64,000 nucleotides of DNA from Halegenticoccus soli (GCF_002844195.1 NZ_PEND01000002.1:310001-374000); one strand, 5' to 3'; positions 9,201 to 18,125 are shown, counted from the stretch's first letter. Notes: generated from the letters alone by a model not told the origin. Made by a program: numbers and translations.

Positions 9201-9746
9201 ATGCCGCCTGATTCACCCGAACGATGGCCCGATGATATGGACAGCGAGGACCGTGTCCGGGCTGTCGCCGAGATGCTTACGCATCCCCGCAGTGCCTCGT
9301 GGGTTGCCGACCAAGCCAACGTCAACTACAAGACGGCACGCAAATACCTCGCTAAACTCGCTGACGATAAGCGGCTACTCACGACCGACCGTGGGCAAAA
9401 GACGCTCTACTACCCCAACCCGCGAGAACAGTTCTTCGGTGAAATCGGCGACCTCGTTGACGAACATACAAAGGACGAACTCACGGCTGAATTGAACGCG
9501 ATTAGCTCTCGGATCGAAGCGTGGCAGGATGAATACGACGTCGAAGATGCCGACGAACTCCGAACGACGCTCGACGAGTCACTACGTATCGAAGAACGCC
9601 GGGAACGCGAGCGGGTAATCGACACGTGGGAGTACAATCTGGAGATGCGGACACTCATCCGCCACGCAATTCGACTGTACGATGACCTCCACCAGTTCAC
9701 GGCTACCCACTCACTTGCGACATCTGAGGCCACGACGAACGGATAG
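9201..9746 (+). CDS. Winged-helix regulator, DUF7342-like
   Basis: Protein of 181 aa. An N-terminal winged helix (about residues 15-75) has recognition-helix text ASWVADQANVNYKTARKYLA and the wing YYPNPREQ. A long acidic coiled segment (about 85-150) and a final helical stretch follow. ATG 9201 is used; a GTG three bases upstream is also possible. Its codons contain more A/T than flanking genes. Two bases separate its stop from the next gene, so the two form one cassette. A DNA-binding antitoxin-like or autoregulatory role is inferred from the arrangement only. Confidence 0.75.
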   Translation: MPPDSPERWPDDMDSEDRVRAVAEMLTHPRSASWVADQANVNYKTARKYLAKLADDKRLLTTDRGQKTLYYPNPREQFFGEIGDLVDEHTKDELTAELNAISSRIEAWQDEYDVEDADELRTTLDESLRIEERRERERVIDTWEYNLEMRTLIRHAIRLYDDLHQFTATHSLATSEATTNG

Positions 9747-9748
9747 CG

Positions 9749-10300
9749 ATGCCGGGCGAAGAGCCAGAACTCGCCTTCGATGGCGGGAGTCCACGGACAC
9801 GGAAGCAAATTCTCTACCAACTCAATGATCGGTTGAAAATGGAGCCGGGAGTGGTGTATACACGGTTCGATCCCAGCCGCATCACGCCCGACACGGTTAT
9901 TGCGTCGATCAACCCGACGGAGTTCGTTGGGGAGGCGTATCCCGCACCGATCGGTACGCTTGAAGTGTGGTGGTCGCCACGAGCGGTCGGAACGGATCAC
10001 TTCACAATTCAGTGGTACGAGGAACCGGATAGCGAGGCTGCTATTGACGCTGCGGATGTGAACGACCCGACACTCCCCGAAGCCTACACGCTCAGTTGTG
10101 GCTGGCATCAGGATGAGCATTTCAACGATCTCGGCGAGGCACACTTTCAGGAGGAATACCCGGATGGGAGCACGGAGCGCTATGGCGTGACGTTCGGTGA
10201 TGCGACACCGCGGTGGATTCTGAGCGACTGTCTCCGAAACCTTCCGAACCGACTTACCGTATTTCGTGAGTCCCTCGACGCATCTCCGCAATCCAACTGA
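9749..10300 (+). CDS. Unknown protein paired with the winged-helix gene
   Basis: Soluble protein of 183 aa with no signal peptide or membrane helix. Conserved-looking segments are RFDPSRITPDTVIASI, LEVWWSPR and an aromatic/His block CGWHQDEHFNDLGEAHFQ followed by YPDGSTERYGVTF. I do not recognise a named family with confidence. The His/Asp/Glu-rich block could bind metal. It shares the lower GC of the gene just upstream, which points to acquisition of both as a unit. A toxin-like partner of the regulator is one possibility. Confidence 0.6.
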   Translation: MPGEEPELAFDGGSPRTRKQILYQLNDRLKMEPGVVYTRFDPSRITPDTVIASINPTEFVGEAYPAPIGTLEVWWSPRAVGTDHFTIQWYEEPDSEAAIDAADVNDPTLPEAYTLSCGWHQDEHFNDLGEAHFQEEYPDGSTERYGVTFGDATPRWILSDCLRNLPNRLTVFRESLDASPQSN

Positions 10301-10368
10301 TTCTCCGAAAGCGCACCTTATTTTCCGATTCAGGTGGCTGATAGAAAACGTGCGCTTCTCTCGAACTG

Positions 10369-10602
10369 CTACGGCGACGGCTCCCCGCCGCCGCGCCGGC
10401 CCGAGAGGGCGTCGAACAGTTTGCCGACGAGCCAGACGACGATCATGAACGGCAAAAGCGGGACGATGAGGATCACCAGGAGCAGCGCGTAGGCGATGCC
10501 GATGGTGTTCATCTCGCTGTCCGGGTGGCCGCGGTATGGGGGCGTGACCGTCCGGTAGGCTCTCGTCAGCGCGCCGGGTTCCCGCTCCTCGTTCGAACTC
10601 AT
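10369..10602 (-). CDS. Small single-helix membrane protein (DUF7535-like)
   Basis: Protein of 77 aa. A polar N-terminus (RTVTPPYRGHPDSEMN) is followed by one strong hydrophobic segment (about 33-60, TIGIAYALLLVILIVPLLPF) and a short basic Gly-rich tail. It resembles a widespread short haloarchaeal family of unknown function. It lies downstream of leuS on the same strand with a ~90 bp gap. Confidence 0.65.
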   Translation of the reverse strand: MSSNEEREPGALTRAYRTVTPPYRGHPDSEMNTIGIAYALLLVILIVPLLPFMIVVWLVGKLFDALSGRRGGGEPSP

Positions 10603-10695
10603 ACCCGCGAGTACGCTCGCGGGCCGAATAAGAGTTGACGGGATTCCTCCCTCGGCGGTTCACTCGGACTCCTCGGAGAGCGGCGGGCCGTCTCC

Positions 10696-13554
10696 TCACT
10701 CGATGTGGATCGCCGGACGGAACGGGACCGCGTTCTTCGCGCGGTCGGCCGGATCGTACGCCTCCTCGCCTTCGACGTACAGTTCCACGTCGGCGTCGAA
10801 CTCGCGCTCCAGGAAGTCGGTCGCGCCCTCGTAGACGGCGGTCTCGTCCGTCTCCGCCATCGCCGCCAGCGTCTCGTCGTCCCGGCCGCGCGCGACGTCG
10901 ACCAGGTCCTGCACCAGCCGGTTCACCTCGTCGCCGCGCTCGCGCAGGTCCGGGTCCTGCATCACGGTGCCCATGACCGCGCCCACGTCGGGGCCCTCCT
11001 CGACGACGGCGTCGAACACCTCGCGCTTCCAGTCGGCGGCGACGTACACCCGGATCACCTCGGGATCCGTGTCCGTGACGTCGACGATGTCGCGCACGTC
11101 GCCGGTCAGCCGCTCGACCTGCCGCTCTTCGACCTCGACGCGGACGTTCTCGAACTCGGCATCGGGCTCGGGCCACGGCGCGTCCTCGGCGGGGGTTCCG
11201 GTCAGCTGTTCGTGCAGTTCGTTCGTCACGAACGGGACGAACGGGGCCAGGAGGCGCAGCCGCGTCTCCAGCACCTTCCGCATCGTCCACCGCGCGCCCG
11301 GTCGGTCCAGGTCGGCCCGGCGGCGGTACCACCGGAGGTGCTCCTCGAAGCCGTAGAACGCCTCCTGGCTCGCAGAGCGCGTCTCCGAGCGCTCCATCGC
11401 CTCCGTGACCTCGCGGACGGTCGTCTGCAGCTTCGAGAGCAGCCAGCGGTCGACGTGCGCCAGCTCTCTTTCACCTTCGGGCGTCCGGATGATCTCCTGG
11501 GCCCGGTTCCAGAAGCGCTCCAGCTGGTCGCGGACGCTGCCCACCTGGTCGTCCCGCCAGTCGTAATCCTGCCACGGCTCCGCCGAGTTCAGGAGGAAGA
11601 ACCGGACCGTGTCGGCGCCGTACGTCTCGATCGCCTCGCCCGGCAGGACGACGTGGCCCTTCGAGGAGGACATCTTCCGGCCCTCCAGGAGACCCATCCC
11701 CATGATGACGATCCCCTGCGGCCACTTCGGCTCGGGGAACAGTTCCGCGTGGTGGAACAGGTAGAACGTCAGGTGGTTCGAGATCAGGTCGTTCGCGGAG
11801 AACCGGTAGTCGACGGGGTACCAGTAGTCCCACTCCTCGCGCAGCTCCAGCGCGGTCTCGTCGGGCTCGTCGACCGCCTCCGGTCCGTAGAACAGCGTGT
11901 CGAAGAACTCGCGGGTCAGCTCCTCGACGGGCACGTCCCGCAGGCGGTGGGCGACCGTGTAGTACGCCATGTAGATCGTCGAGTCCGACAGCGGCTCGAT
12001 GACGAAGTCCGGGTCCCACGGCAGGCGGGTCCCCAGCCCGTAGTTGCGGATGCAGGGCCACTCGTTCAGCCAGTCGATGGTGTGGTCGTACTCGCCGCGG
12101 GTGTTCTCCGGGACGGCGTCCATCCGGCTGACGACCTCGTGGGCCTTCGCCTTCCACGCCTCGTCGTCGTACCGCAGGAACCACGTCTCCTGCTCTGCGA
12201 CCTCGACGTCGCCGCCGCAGCGGCAGACGACCTCCTCGCTGAACTCGTACATCGAGTCGAACGCGCCGGATTCGCTGTAGTCCGCCCGGAACCGGTCGCG
12301 AACGTCCTCGACGACCTCGCCGGCGTACTCGCCGTACACGTCCAGCAGGCGACCGGCGTGGAACTCGCGGTTGTACACCTCCTTCGTCGCCTCCTTCAGC
12401 CGCGGGTCGTCCGACGAGTCGATGCCGCGCTCCTCGACGGCGTCGCGCGCGGGGATCTCGCCGTACTCGTCGATCTCCAGGATCGGAACGGGATCGATGG
12501 CCTCGACGTCGGCCGGATCGACGCCGTACGTCTCCATCCGCTCGGCGTCCGCTTTCGCCTCCAGCAGCGCGACGTAGTCGTCCGGGCTGTGCGCCGGCAC
12601 GGACATCACGACGCCGGTCGCGTTGTCGGCGTCGACGAACGTGGCGGGCAGGACCGGCACCTCGTCGCCGGTGATCGGGTTCGTCACGCGCTCGCCGACG
12701 AGCCGCTCGCCGGCGAACTCCTCGCGGATCTCGACCTCGCGGGCCTGCAGGCGCAGCTTCTCGACCGCGTCGACCGAGACGAACCACATCTCGCCGTCGA
12801 CCTCCGCCACCGCGTACTCCGACTCGGGGTTGACGTACGCGTTCGTGACGCCGTAGACGGTCTCTGGGCGCAGCGTCGCCATCGGCGCGACGACCGTCTC
12901 GCCGTCGCGCTCGAAGGTGAACCGCACCAGCGTGTACTCCTGGAACTCCGCCTCTTCGCCCTCCAGCAGGTCGTGCGTCGTGACGGGCTGGCGCTCGTTC
13001 GTGCAGTACTTGACGGGGTGCAGCCCCTTCTCCAGCAGGCCGCGCTCCCGCAGCGTCTCGTACTGCCAGGTGATGAACTTCGAGTACCGCTCGTCGTTCG
13101 TCGTGAACTCCCGGCGCCAGTCGATCGACAGCCCCAGGGACTTCATCCCCCTCTTGTAGTGTTCGTCGATGAAGTACCGGGCGAAGCCCATCGGGGTTTC
13201 CAGGTCCTGCAGCGTCTCCTCGGGGACGTTGTAGGTGTCGCGCAGGACCGACAGCTGCTTCTCCTCGCCCTTCTTCAGCCGCTCGACGGCCCCGATGATC
13301 GGCGTGCCGGTGACGTGCCAGGCGATGGGGAAGAGGACGTTGTCGCCCCGCTGGCGGCGGTACCGGGCGTACACGTCCGGCACGGTGTACGTCCGGGCGT
13401 GCCCGATGTGCATCCCGCCGCTCGGGTACGGGTAGGGGACGGTGATGAACGTCGGCTCCTCGGAATCGGCGTCGCCGGGGTCGGCCTCGTACCGGCCGGT
13501 CTCGGCCCAGCGCTCCCGCCAGCGCTGCTCCAGTTCCTGCGGGTTGTAGTCCAT
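10696..13554 (-). CDS. leuS: Leucyl-tRNA synthetase, archaeal type
   Basis: Cytosolic class I aminoacyl-tRNA synthetase of 952 aa that charges tRNA-Leu. The HIGH signature (HIGHARTYT) is at about residue 48 and KMSSSKG at about 626. Between them lies the CP1 editing domain (TLRPETVYGVTNAYV, MSVPAHSPDD). A CxC zinc-like segment (VVCRCGGDVEV) and an acidic C-terminal anticodon/tRNA-binding region are present. Length matches archaeal/eukaryotic-type LeuRS. A TATA-like ATTTTAAG lies about 20 bp upstream of the ATG, so the leader is short. Confidence 0.96.
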   Translation of the reverse strand: MDYNPQELEQRWRERWAETGRYEADPGDADSEEPTFITVPYPYPSGGMHIGHARTYTVPDVYARYRRQRGDNVLFPIAWHVTGTPIIGAVERLKKGEEKQLSVLRDTYNVPEETLQDLETPMGFARYFIDEHYKRGMKSLGLSIDWRREFTTNDERYSKFITWQYETLRERGLLEKGLHPVKYCTNERQPVTTHDLLEGEEAEFQEYTLVRFTFERDGETVVAPMATLRPETVYGVTNAYVNPESEYAVAEVDGEMWFVSVDAVEKLRLQAREVEIREEFAGERLVGERVTNPITGDEVPVLPATFVDADNATGVVMSVPAHSPDDYVALLEAKADAERMETYGVDPADVEAIDPVPILEIDEYGEIPARDAVEERGIDSSDDPRLKEATKEVYNREFHAGRLLDVYGEYAGEVVEDVRDRFRADYSESGAFDSMYEFSEEVVCRCGGDVEVAEQETWFLRYDDEAWKAKAHEVVSRMDAVPENTRGEYDHTIDWLNEWPCIRNYGLGTRLPWDPDFVIEPLSDSTIYMAYYTVAHRLRDVPVEELTREFFDTLFYGPEAVDEPDETALELREEWDYWYPVDYRFSANDLISNHLTFYLFHHAELFPEPKWPQGIVIMGMGLLEGRKMSSSKGHVVLPGEAIETYGADTVRFFLLNSAEPWQDYDWRDDQVGSVRDQLERFWNRAQEIIRTPEGERELAHVDRWLLSKLQTTVREVTEAMERSETRSASQEAFYGFEEHLRWYRRRADLDRPGARWTMRKVLETRLRLLAPFVPFVTNELHEQLTGTPAEDAPWPEPDAEFENVRVEVEERQVERLTGDVRDIVDVTDTDPEVIRVYVAADWKREVFDAVVEEGPDVGAVMGTVMQDPDLRERGDEVNRLVQDLVDVARGRDDETLAAMAETDETAVYEGATDFLEREFDADVELYVEGEEAYDPADRAKNAVPFRPAIHIE

Positions 13555-13710
13555 AGGTGTCCATGTGGGGTCCCGCCTTAAAATACGTCTTTACTTGACT
13601 TGCGCCCCTGTTCGATTGGGGCAAAAATTGCGAGAGGCGCTAACTCGTGGCACGGAGCGCTCCCGCGTCCCCCACGCTCCGATAGCCGGCGGTAGCGCCC
13701 GCTCGGCGGT

Positions 13711-13720
13711 CGAAACGAGC
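13711..13720 (-). terminator. Possible U-tract terminator after hsp20
   Basis: Read on the minus strand, the hsp20 transcript runs into CCCCGAATTTTTGCG about 55 bp after its stop codon. A T-run after a GC-rich stretch is the usual archaeal termination signal. A second ATTTTTG lies near 13622. Confidence 0.35.
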
Positions 13721-13772
13721 GCAAAAATTCGGGGTGGGGGCGTTCGGCGCGGAGAGCGCTCGTCCGATCGAC

Positions 13773-14210
13773 TCAGTCGACGTCGATGCGGTGCGAGGTC
13801 TCGCCCTCGTCGGCGTGGAGCTTCGGCAGGGCGACCGTCAGCACGCCGTTTTTGTAGGTTGCGCTCGCGCCGTCCTCGTCGACGTCCTCGGGGAGCCGGA
13901 TAGTGCGGCTCGCGGAGGCGCTCCGGCGCTCGCGGCGGATGAACTCGCCGGTTTCGCTCTCGTCCTCCATCTCGTGGTCCGCCCGGATGGTCAGGGTCCG
14001 CTCCGAGAGGGACACGTCGATGTCCTCCTTCTCGAAGCCCGGGAGGTCGGCCGTCACGACGATCTCGTCGTCGTGGTCGGCGACGTCGACGTTGACGCCT
14101 CCAGTCTGCATCACGCCGCCCTCCCACTGTCGACCCATGTCGTCGAACTGCCGGCTCATGCGCTCGAACATCCGCTCGATCTCCTCGAAGGGGTTAGAAC
14201 GTCGCATCAT
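13773..14210 (-). CDS. Hsp20/alpha-crystallin small heat shock protein (copy 1)
   Basis: ATP-independent holdase chaperone of about 145 aa. It has a Met/Arg-rich N-terminal helix (NPFEEIERMFERMSRQF) and an alpha-crystallin domain from about residue 40 with ADLPGFEKEDIDVSL and the conserved ATYKNGVLTVALPK near the end. No C-terminal IxI tail is visible. Tandem ATGs at 14210/14207 fit the family; an in-frame ATG at 14222 is also possible. A clear TATA sits just upstream. A second hsp20 gene lies 184 bp upstream on the same strand. Confidence 0.9.
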   Translation of the reverse strand: MMRRSNPFEEIERMFERMSRQFDDMGRQWEGGVMQTGGVNVDVADHDDEIVVTADLPGFEKEDIDVSLSERTLTIRADHEMEDESETGEFIRRERRSASASRTIRLPEDVDEDGASATYKNGVLTVALPKLHADEGETSHRIDVD

Positions 14211-14245
14211 CTTCCTATTCACCGCATCTTATTTCGACTTCCGAG

Positions 14246-14253
14246 ATATTAAA
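14246..14253 (-). promoter_or_regulatory. hsp20 TATA box
   Basis: On the minus strand the sequence is TTTAATAT, about 36-43 bp before the ATG at 14210. Spacing predicts a start of transcription near 14222, so the mRNA has almost no leader. Confidence 0.55.
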
Positions 14254-14393
14254 CATTCTTGGACGCTGAATAGCTAATCGCACGCTAGAAGGTACAGATG
14301 GCGTAATATCGGCCGATCTGGCGTCGCGCGTGGCGGGTGTCGACGCCGCGTCGTCGACGTCTCGACGTCGAGTCGTCGCCCCCGAACCGTCGC

Positions 14394-14807
14394 CTACTCC
14401 ACGTCGATGCGCCGCCCGCCGTCCGCGTCGTCGCCGAGCTTCGGCAACGTGACGGTCAGCACGCCGTTTTTGTAGGTTGCGCTCGCGCCGCTCTCGTCGA
14501 CCTCCTCCGGGAGGTAGACCGTCCGCGTCAGGTTCCGTCGAGCCCGTTCGCGGCGGTGGTACCGCGCGTCGGCCGCCTCACGCGAGCGGTCCGCTTCGGC
14601 GCCGATCCGGAGCTGACGGTCGGCGACGGTCACGTCGATGTCCTCCTTTTCGAACCCCGGCAGGTCGGCGGCGACGAGGACTTCGTCGTCCGTCTCGCTG
14701 ACGTCGACCGACACCTCGTGCCCGCCGAACCCGGCGTCGCTGAACCCGCGGTTCATCCGCTCGAACAGCTCGTCGATCTCCCTGAACGGGTCGTAGCGGT
14801 CCGACAT
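14394..14807 (-). CDS. Hsp20/alpha-crystallin small heat shock protein (copy 2)
   Basis: Holdase of 137 aa. The alpha-crystallin domain again shows ADLPGFEKEDIDVTV and SGASATYKNGVLTVTLPKL, nearly identical to copy 1. The N-terminus (SDRYDPFREIDELFERMNRGF) and the arginine-rich middle (HRRERARRNLTRT) differ. The two therefore arose by an older tandem duplication with divergence outside the core. ATG 14807 was preferred over a GTG three bases upstream. Confidence 0.9.
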   Translation of the reverse strand: MSDRYDPFREIDELFERMNRGFSDAGFGGHEVSVDVSETDDEVLVAADLPGFEKEDIDVTVADRQLRIGAEADRSREAADARYHRRERARRNLTRTVYLPEEVDESGASATYKNGVLTVTLPKLGDDADGGRRIDVE

Positions 14808-14960
14808 CACCGTCCCGTCGGTCTGCTTGTCACTTCAAGCTTCTTGCCGGTCTCATCGCCTGCCGTCGGCAGGCGGATACCGTCGCGTCGACGGTACGCG
14901 GATACCGGTGGGTCGAGCGCGTCCCGCCGGCGGCCGGCGGTCGGGGGACCGCTCCCCTCG

Positions 14961-15767
14961 TCAGTAGAGCACGTGACGGGTGTCGTACGAGCCGAGCCGC
15001 CGCACCCACCCGTTCGCGGCGATCCGTTCGACCTCCTCGACGGCGTCCTTCGCCCGCTGCTCGTACAGCCCCGCCTCGAAGTCGACGTGGAAGAGGTAGT
15101 CGCCGAGGCGGTCGCCGCTGGGTCGGGATTCGATCCGCGAGAGGTTGATGTCCCGCTCGGCGAACGCTTCGAGCAGTTCGAGCAGGAGGCCCGGGTAGTT
15201 CGCGTTCGGGTAGACGACGAGGGAGGTCTTGCCGCCCGCGTCGGAGCGCTCGTCCGCGGGTGCGACCACGAGAAAGCGCGTCGCGTTCGAACTGCGGTCC
15301 TGGATGTCCTCGGCGACGACGAGCAGATCCTCGCCCGCGTTGTCCGGATGTCCGATGCCCGCAACCGACGCGTCCTGCCTGGCGCGCTCGACTCCGCGGG
15401 CCGTGCTCGCGACCGCCTCGAGGCGGACGTCGGGGTAGTGCGATTCGAGGTACGTCCGGCACTGCGCCAGCGCCTGCGAGTGGCTGGCGACGACCGAGAA
15501 GTCCTCGCCCTGCGCGAGCAGCGCGTGGCGGATCGGCGTGACGATTTCCTGGACGACCGCGACGTCGTGCTCCGCGAGCGCGTCGAGGCTCTCGGTGACG
15601 CTCCCTTCGATGCTGTTCTCGATGGGTACGACGCCCCGGTCGAACTCCCCGTCGGCGACGGCGGCGACGATCGCGGTGACCGATTCGCGGAAGTCGACCT
15701 CGTCCGCGACGGCGCGGGCGGCGCGGTGCGAGTACGTCCCCGCGGGACCGAGCGTGACGGCTTTCAT
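14961..15767 (-). CDS. pheA: Prephenate dehydratase
   Basis: Monofunctional enzyme of 268 aa that converts prephenate to phenylpyruvate in phenylalanine synthesis. Visible: the N-terminal LGPAGTYSHRAA, IENSIEGSV, the catalytic T163-R-F motif, and a C-terminal ACT domain with the Phe-binding ESRPS motif (IESRPSGDRLGDYLFHVDFE). Feedback inhibition by phenylalanine is therefore likely. ATG 15767 is preferred over a GTG three bases upstream. Confidence 0.95.
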   Translation of the reverse strand: MKAVTLGPAGTYSHRAARAVADEVDFRESVTAIVAAVADGEFDRGVVPIENSIEGSVTESLDALAEHDVAVVQEIVTPIRHALLAQGEDFSVVASHSQALAQCRTYLESHYPDVRLEAVASTARGVERARQDASVAGIGHPDNAGEDLLVVAEDIQDRSSNATRFLVVAPADERSDAGGKTSLVVYPNANYPGLLLELLEAFAERDINLSRIESRPSGDRLGDYLFHVDFEAGLYEQRAKDAVEEVERIAANGWVRRLGSYDTRHVLY

Positions 15768-15876
15768 CACCCTGGCGTATCACCGTCGGTGTCAAAAGGG
15801 CGTCGGGTGCGACGGGCGCTTCGCGCGTCGGCACACGGCGACGGGGGCCGCCGCGGGGGACGAAGCCGTTCGATAC

Positions 15877-16536
15877 CTACCGGTCGGCGCAGAGCTCGAC
15901 GAAGTTCCGGAGGATCCGGAGCCCCGTCTCGCCGCTCTTTTCGGGGTGGAACTGCGTCCCGAAGACGTTCCCGGCCTCGTTGGCGACGATCGACGGGAAG
16001 TCGATCCCGTAGCCCGTCGTCGCGACGACCGCCCCCTCGTCCTCGGGGATCGCGTAGTACGAGTGGACGAAGTAGGCGTACTCGCCGTCGACCCCGTCGA
16101 CGAGCGGGTGGTCGCGCTCGACGCGCAGCTCGTTCCACCCCATGTGCGGCACCTTCTGTCCCTGCGAGAAGCGGACGTTCCGGCCGGGGATGAAGTCGAG
16201 CCCCTCGACGTCGCCCTCGCCGGCGCGCTCGGCCTCCTCGCTCGTCGTCAGGAGCATCTGCATCCCGAGGCAGATGCCGAAGATCGGCTGGCCGCGCTCG
16301 GCGGCCTCGCGGAGCGCCTCGCGGAACGGCCCCGCGTTCTCCATCCCCTCGCTGAACGCGCCGACGCCGGGGAGGACGACGCCGTCGGCGTCGCCGAGCG
16401 CGTCCGGATCGTCGGTGATCGTCACGGCCGCGCCGGCGCGTTCGAGCCCGCGCGTGGCGCTCCGGAGGTTCCCCAGGCCGTAGTCGACGACGACGACCTC
16501 GGCGAGCGCCTCCTCGGGCGGCGGAGTCGTGCTCAT
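15877..16536 (-). CDS. hisH: Imidazole glycerol phosphate synthase, glutaminase subunit
   Basis: Class I glutamine amidotransferase of 219 aa. It supplies ammonia to HisF for histidine and AICAR synthesis. The triad is complete: nucleophile C89 in GICLGMQM, and H197 with E199 in FGTQFHPEKSG. The N-terminal VVVDYGLGNLRS is diagnostic for HisH. The start at 16536 removes an unsupported extension. hisE lies 3.2 kb away on the same strand; hisF is not in this window. Confidence 0.95.
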   Translation of the reverse strand: MSTTPPPEEALAEVVVVDYGLGNLRSATRGLERAGAAVTITDDPDALGDADGVVLPGVGAFSEGMENAGPFREALREAAERGQPIFGICLGMQMLLTTSEEAERAGEGDVEGLDFIPGRNVRFSQGQKVPHMGWNELRVERDHPLVDGVDGEYAYFVHSYYAIPEDEGAVVATTGYGIDFPSIVANEAGNVFGTQFHPEKSGETGLRILRNFVELCADR

Positions 16537-16666
16537 ACCGTACACGCGGCGCCGGACGGTCAAGTGACTTTCCGTTCGGGCGGTTTCGCCGGCGGGTCAT
16601 CGGGAGGAGCGTGGCCGATCGGGGACACGGCGAGTCCCGACCGACCGGGGTGATCGATTCCCACGT

Positions 16667-16703
16667 GAGGGAGTCTCTGGACTCCTGCGCTACTCCCTCT
16701 CAG
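16667..16703. repeat. Hairpin repeat embracing the UDG stop codon (element E3)
   Basis: Arms GAGGGAGT (16667-16674) and ACTCCCTC (16692-16699) face each other. Read on the minus strand, the uracil-DNA glycosylase stop codon begins the motif TGAGAGGGAGTA. The same post-stop motif occurs in the larger elements at 19681 and 35009. Confidence 0.6.
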
Positions 16704-17296
16704 TAGTCGCCGAGCGTCGACTGGCCGCCGTCGCTCTCGACCGCGCCAGCGATCTCGGCCGCCTTGCGGATCGCCCCCTCGAACGTCTCGGCCTGGCTCC
16801 GGTCGTACAGCGTCGCGGCGGGGTGGACCGAGATCAGCACCCGGCGGGAGGCGTCGGCGATGCGGGCGTCGACGACGTCGCCGGCCTCTTTCGTCACCGC
16901 GACGGAGCGATCGAGGAGGTGTTCACTCGGGACCTTTCCGAGGGTGATGACGAGCTCCGGATCGACGAGGTCGACCTCCCGCTCCAGGTACTCCCGGCAG
17001 TTGTTCAGCTCCTCCTTCGTCGGATCGCGGTTCTCGGGTGGCCGACACCGGACGCAGTTCGTGATGCGCACGTCGGGACGCGAGAGGCCGACGTCGCGGA
17101 GCGCCTCGTCGAGCACGGCGCCGGAGCGCCCGACGAACGGCTCGCCCTGCTTGTCCTCGCTCGCGCCCGGTCCCTCGCCGACGAAGAGCAGGTCGGCGTC
17201 CTCCGGCCCGTCCCCGTTCACGATCTGGCTCCGGCCTTCGACCAGCGCCGGACAGCGCTCGCACTCCAGTACGCAGAGACCCTCCATCGTTCCCAT
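16700..17296 (-). CDS. udg: Family 4 uracil-DNA glycosylase (Fe-S type)
   Basis: DNA repair enzyme of 198 aa that removes uracil arising from cytosine deamination. The iron-sulfur cysteines are seen as CERC near residues 12-15 and NCVRCRPPENRDPTKEELNNC further on. The uracil pocket motif GEGPGASEDKQGEPFVGRSG and the C-terminal SVHPAAT motif are typical of UDGa. The start is set at the ATG at 17296 (another at 17287), since translation upstream is not family-like. The stop codon lies inside a repeated hairpin motif. Confidence 0.93.
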   Translation of the reverse strand: MGTMEGLCVLECERCPALVEGRSQIVNGDGPEDADLLFVGEGPGASEDKQGEPFVGRSGAVLDEALRDVGLSRPDVRITNCVRCRPPENRDPTKEELNNCREYLEREVDLVDPELVITLGKVPSEHLLDRSVAVTKEAGDVVDARIADASRRVLISVHPAATLYDRSQAETFEGAIRKAAEIAGAVESDGGQSTLGDY

Positions 17297-17362
17297 GTGC
17301 GGGCGTCCGGGCGGCAGCGGCTTAACTCTCCGCACTCCCTTCGCCGGCGATCTCTCGCGGCG

Positions 17363-17947
17363 TCACCCGTCGGCGCGACGATCTCCCGGACGACCGGCGT
17401 CGGCCCACCGCCGGGCGGCCCGGGCCGCCATGCGGGCGACGCGCAGCGGTTCCGGGCGTCCGCCCTCGGGGGTGTACGCGCGGACGATCCGCGCGGCCTC
17501 CCCGTCGCCGACGCCGACGGCGCGCGCGAAGACCGTCTCGCCGTTCACCTCGACCCGCCGACGCGGCGGCAGCGATCGGTACGTCGCCAGCCGCCGGTCG
17601 AGGTCGGCTCCGGAAAAGTGCTCGCGTAACGCCGATTCCAGCCCGGGGCTCGGTTCGAACGAGACCGAGACGACGGGGCGGCCGGTCGCCTCGCGGACCT
17701 CGCGGAGGTCCACGACGTTGAACCACGCGGGGGCGACGCCGGCGATCAGGAGGTGACGCACGTCCTCGCGGTCGAGGTCGCGGAACAGGTCCCCGACCGC
17801 GTCGGTGGCGTCGGTGCCGCCGACGGTACACGCGCCGAAGACGAGGCCGTCGACGACCCGGTCCGCCCGAACCAGCGCGCCGCACAGCACGCTCCGGTCG
17901 ACGCCGTCCGAGGCGGCGACGCCGAGCGTCCTGGCCCCGGGTTTCAC
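17363..17947 (-). CDS. DUF99 family protein
   Basis: Protein of 194 aa with GTG start. It matches the archaeal DUF99 family, which has an RNase H-like fold related to endonuclease V, although activity is not established. Conserved text includes VLCGALVRADRVVDGLVFG, HLLIAGVAPAWFNVVDL and GRPVVSVSFEPSPGLE. It begins one base after the stop of the small gene at 17949-18125, so the two are translationally coupled. Confidence 0.85.
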   Translation of the reverse strand: MKPGARTLGVAASDGVDRSVLCGALVRADRVVDGLVFGACTVGGTDATDAVGDLFRDLDREDVRHLLIAGVAPAWFNVVDLREVREATGRPVVSVSFEPSPGLESALREHFSGADLDRRLATYRSLPPRRRVEVNGETVFARAVGVGDGEAARIVRAYTPEGGRPEPLRVARMAARAARRWADAGRPGDRRADG

Positions 17948-17948
17948 C

Positions 17949-18125
17949 TCACCGCTCCTTTATGTCCTGCAGGCGGTCGAGGAGTTCGTCGTTCGAGGCC
18001 CCGATCTCGAACTCGACGCTTCCCTCGTGAGCCGACTGGCTCGCCGACACCCCTTCGCCCTCGTCGATGTCGGTGTCGTACTCCTGTCGCTCTCGTTCGG
18101 ACTCGTCGTAGCTCCCAAATCCCAT
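17949..18125 (-). CDS. Small acidic haloarchaeal protein (DUF5786-like)
   Basis: Protein of 58 aa beginning MGFGSYDESERERQEYDTD and ending ELLDRLQDIKER. The sequence is acidic and hydrophilic, with a C-terminal amphipathic helix. It looks like the DUF5786 family found throughout haloarchaea. Its TGA is followed after one base by the GTG of the DUF99 gene, which suggests a shared role or expression. A promoter TATTGTC/TAAAAAAT region is just upstream. Confidence 0.8.
   Translation of the reverse strand: MGFGSYDESERERQEYDTDIDEGEGVSASQSAHEGSVEFEIGASNDELLDRLQDIKER

Noticed and set aside
10705-13581. 958-codon plus-strand frame opposite leuS
   Set aside because: Shadow of leuS; the leuS strand carries complete synthetase motifs, the other strand none.
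13602-13622. GCCCC-GGGGC hairpin followed by AAAAATT upstream of leuS
   Set aside because: Too short a stem and the T-run is on the wrong side for either neighbour to call it a hairpin terminator.
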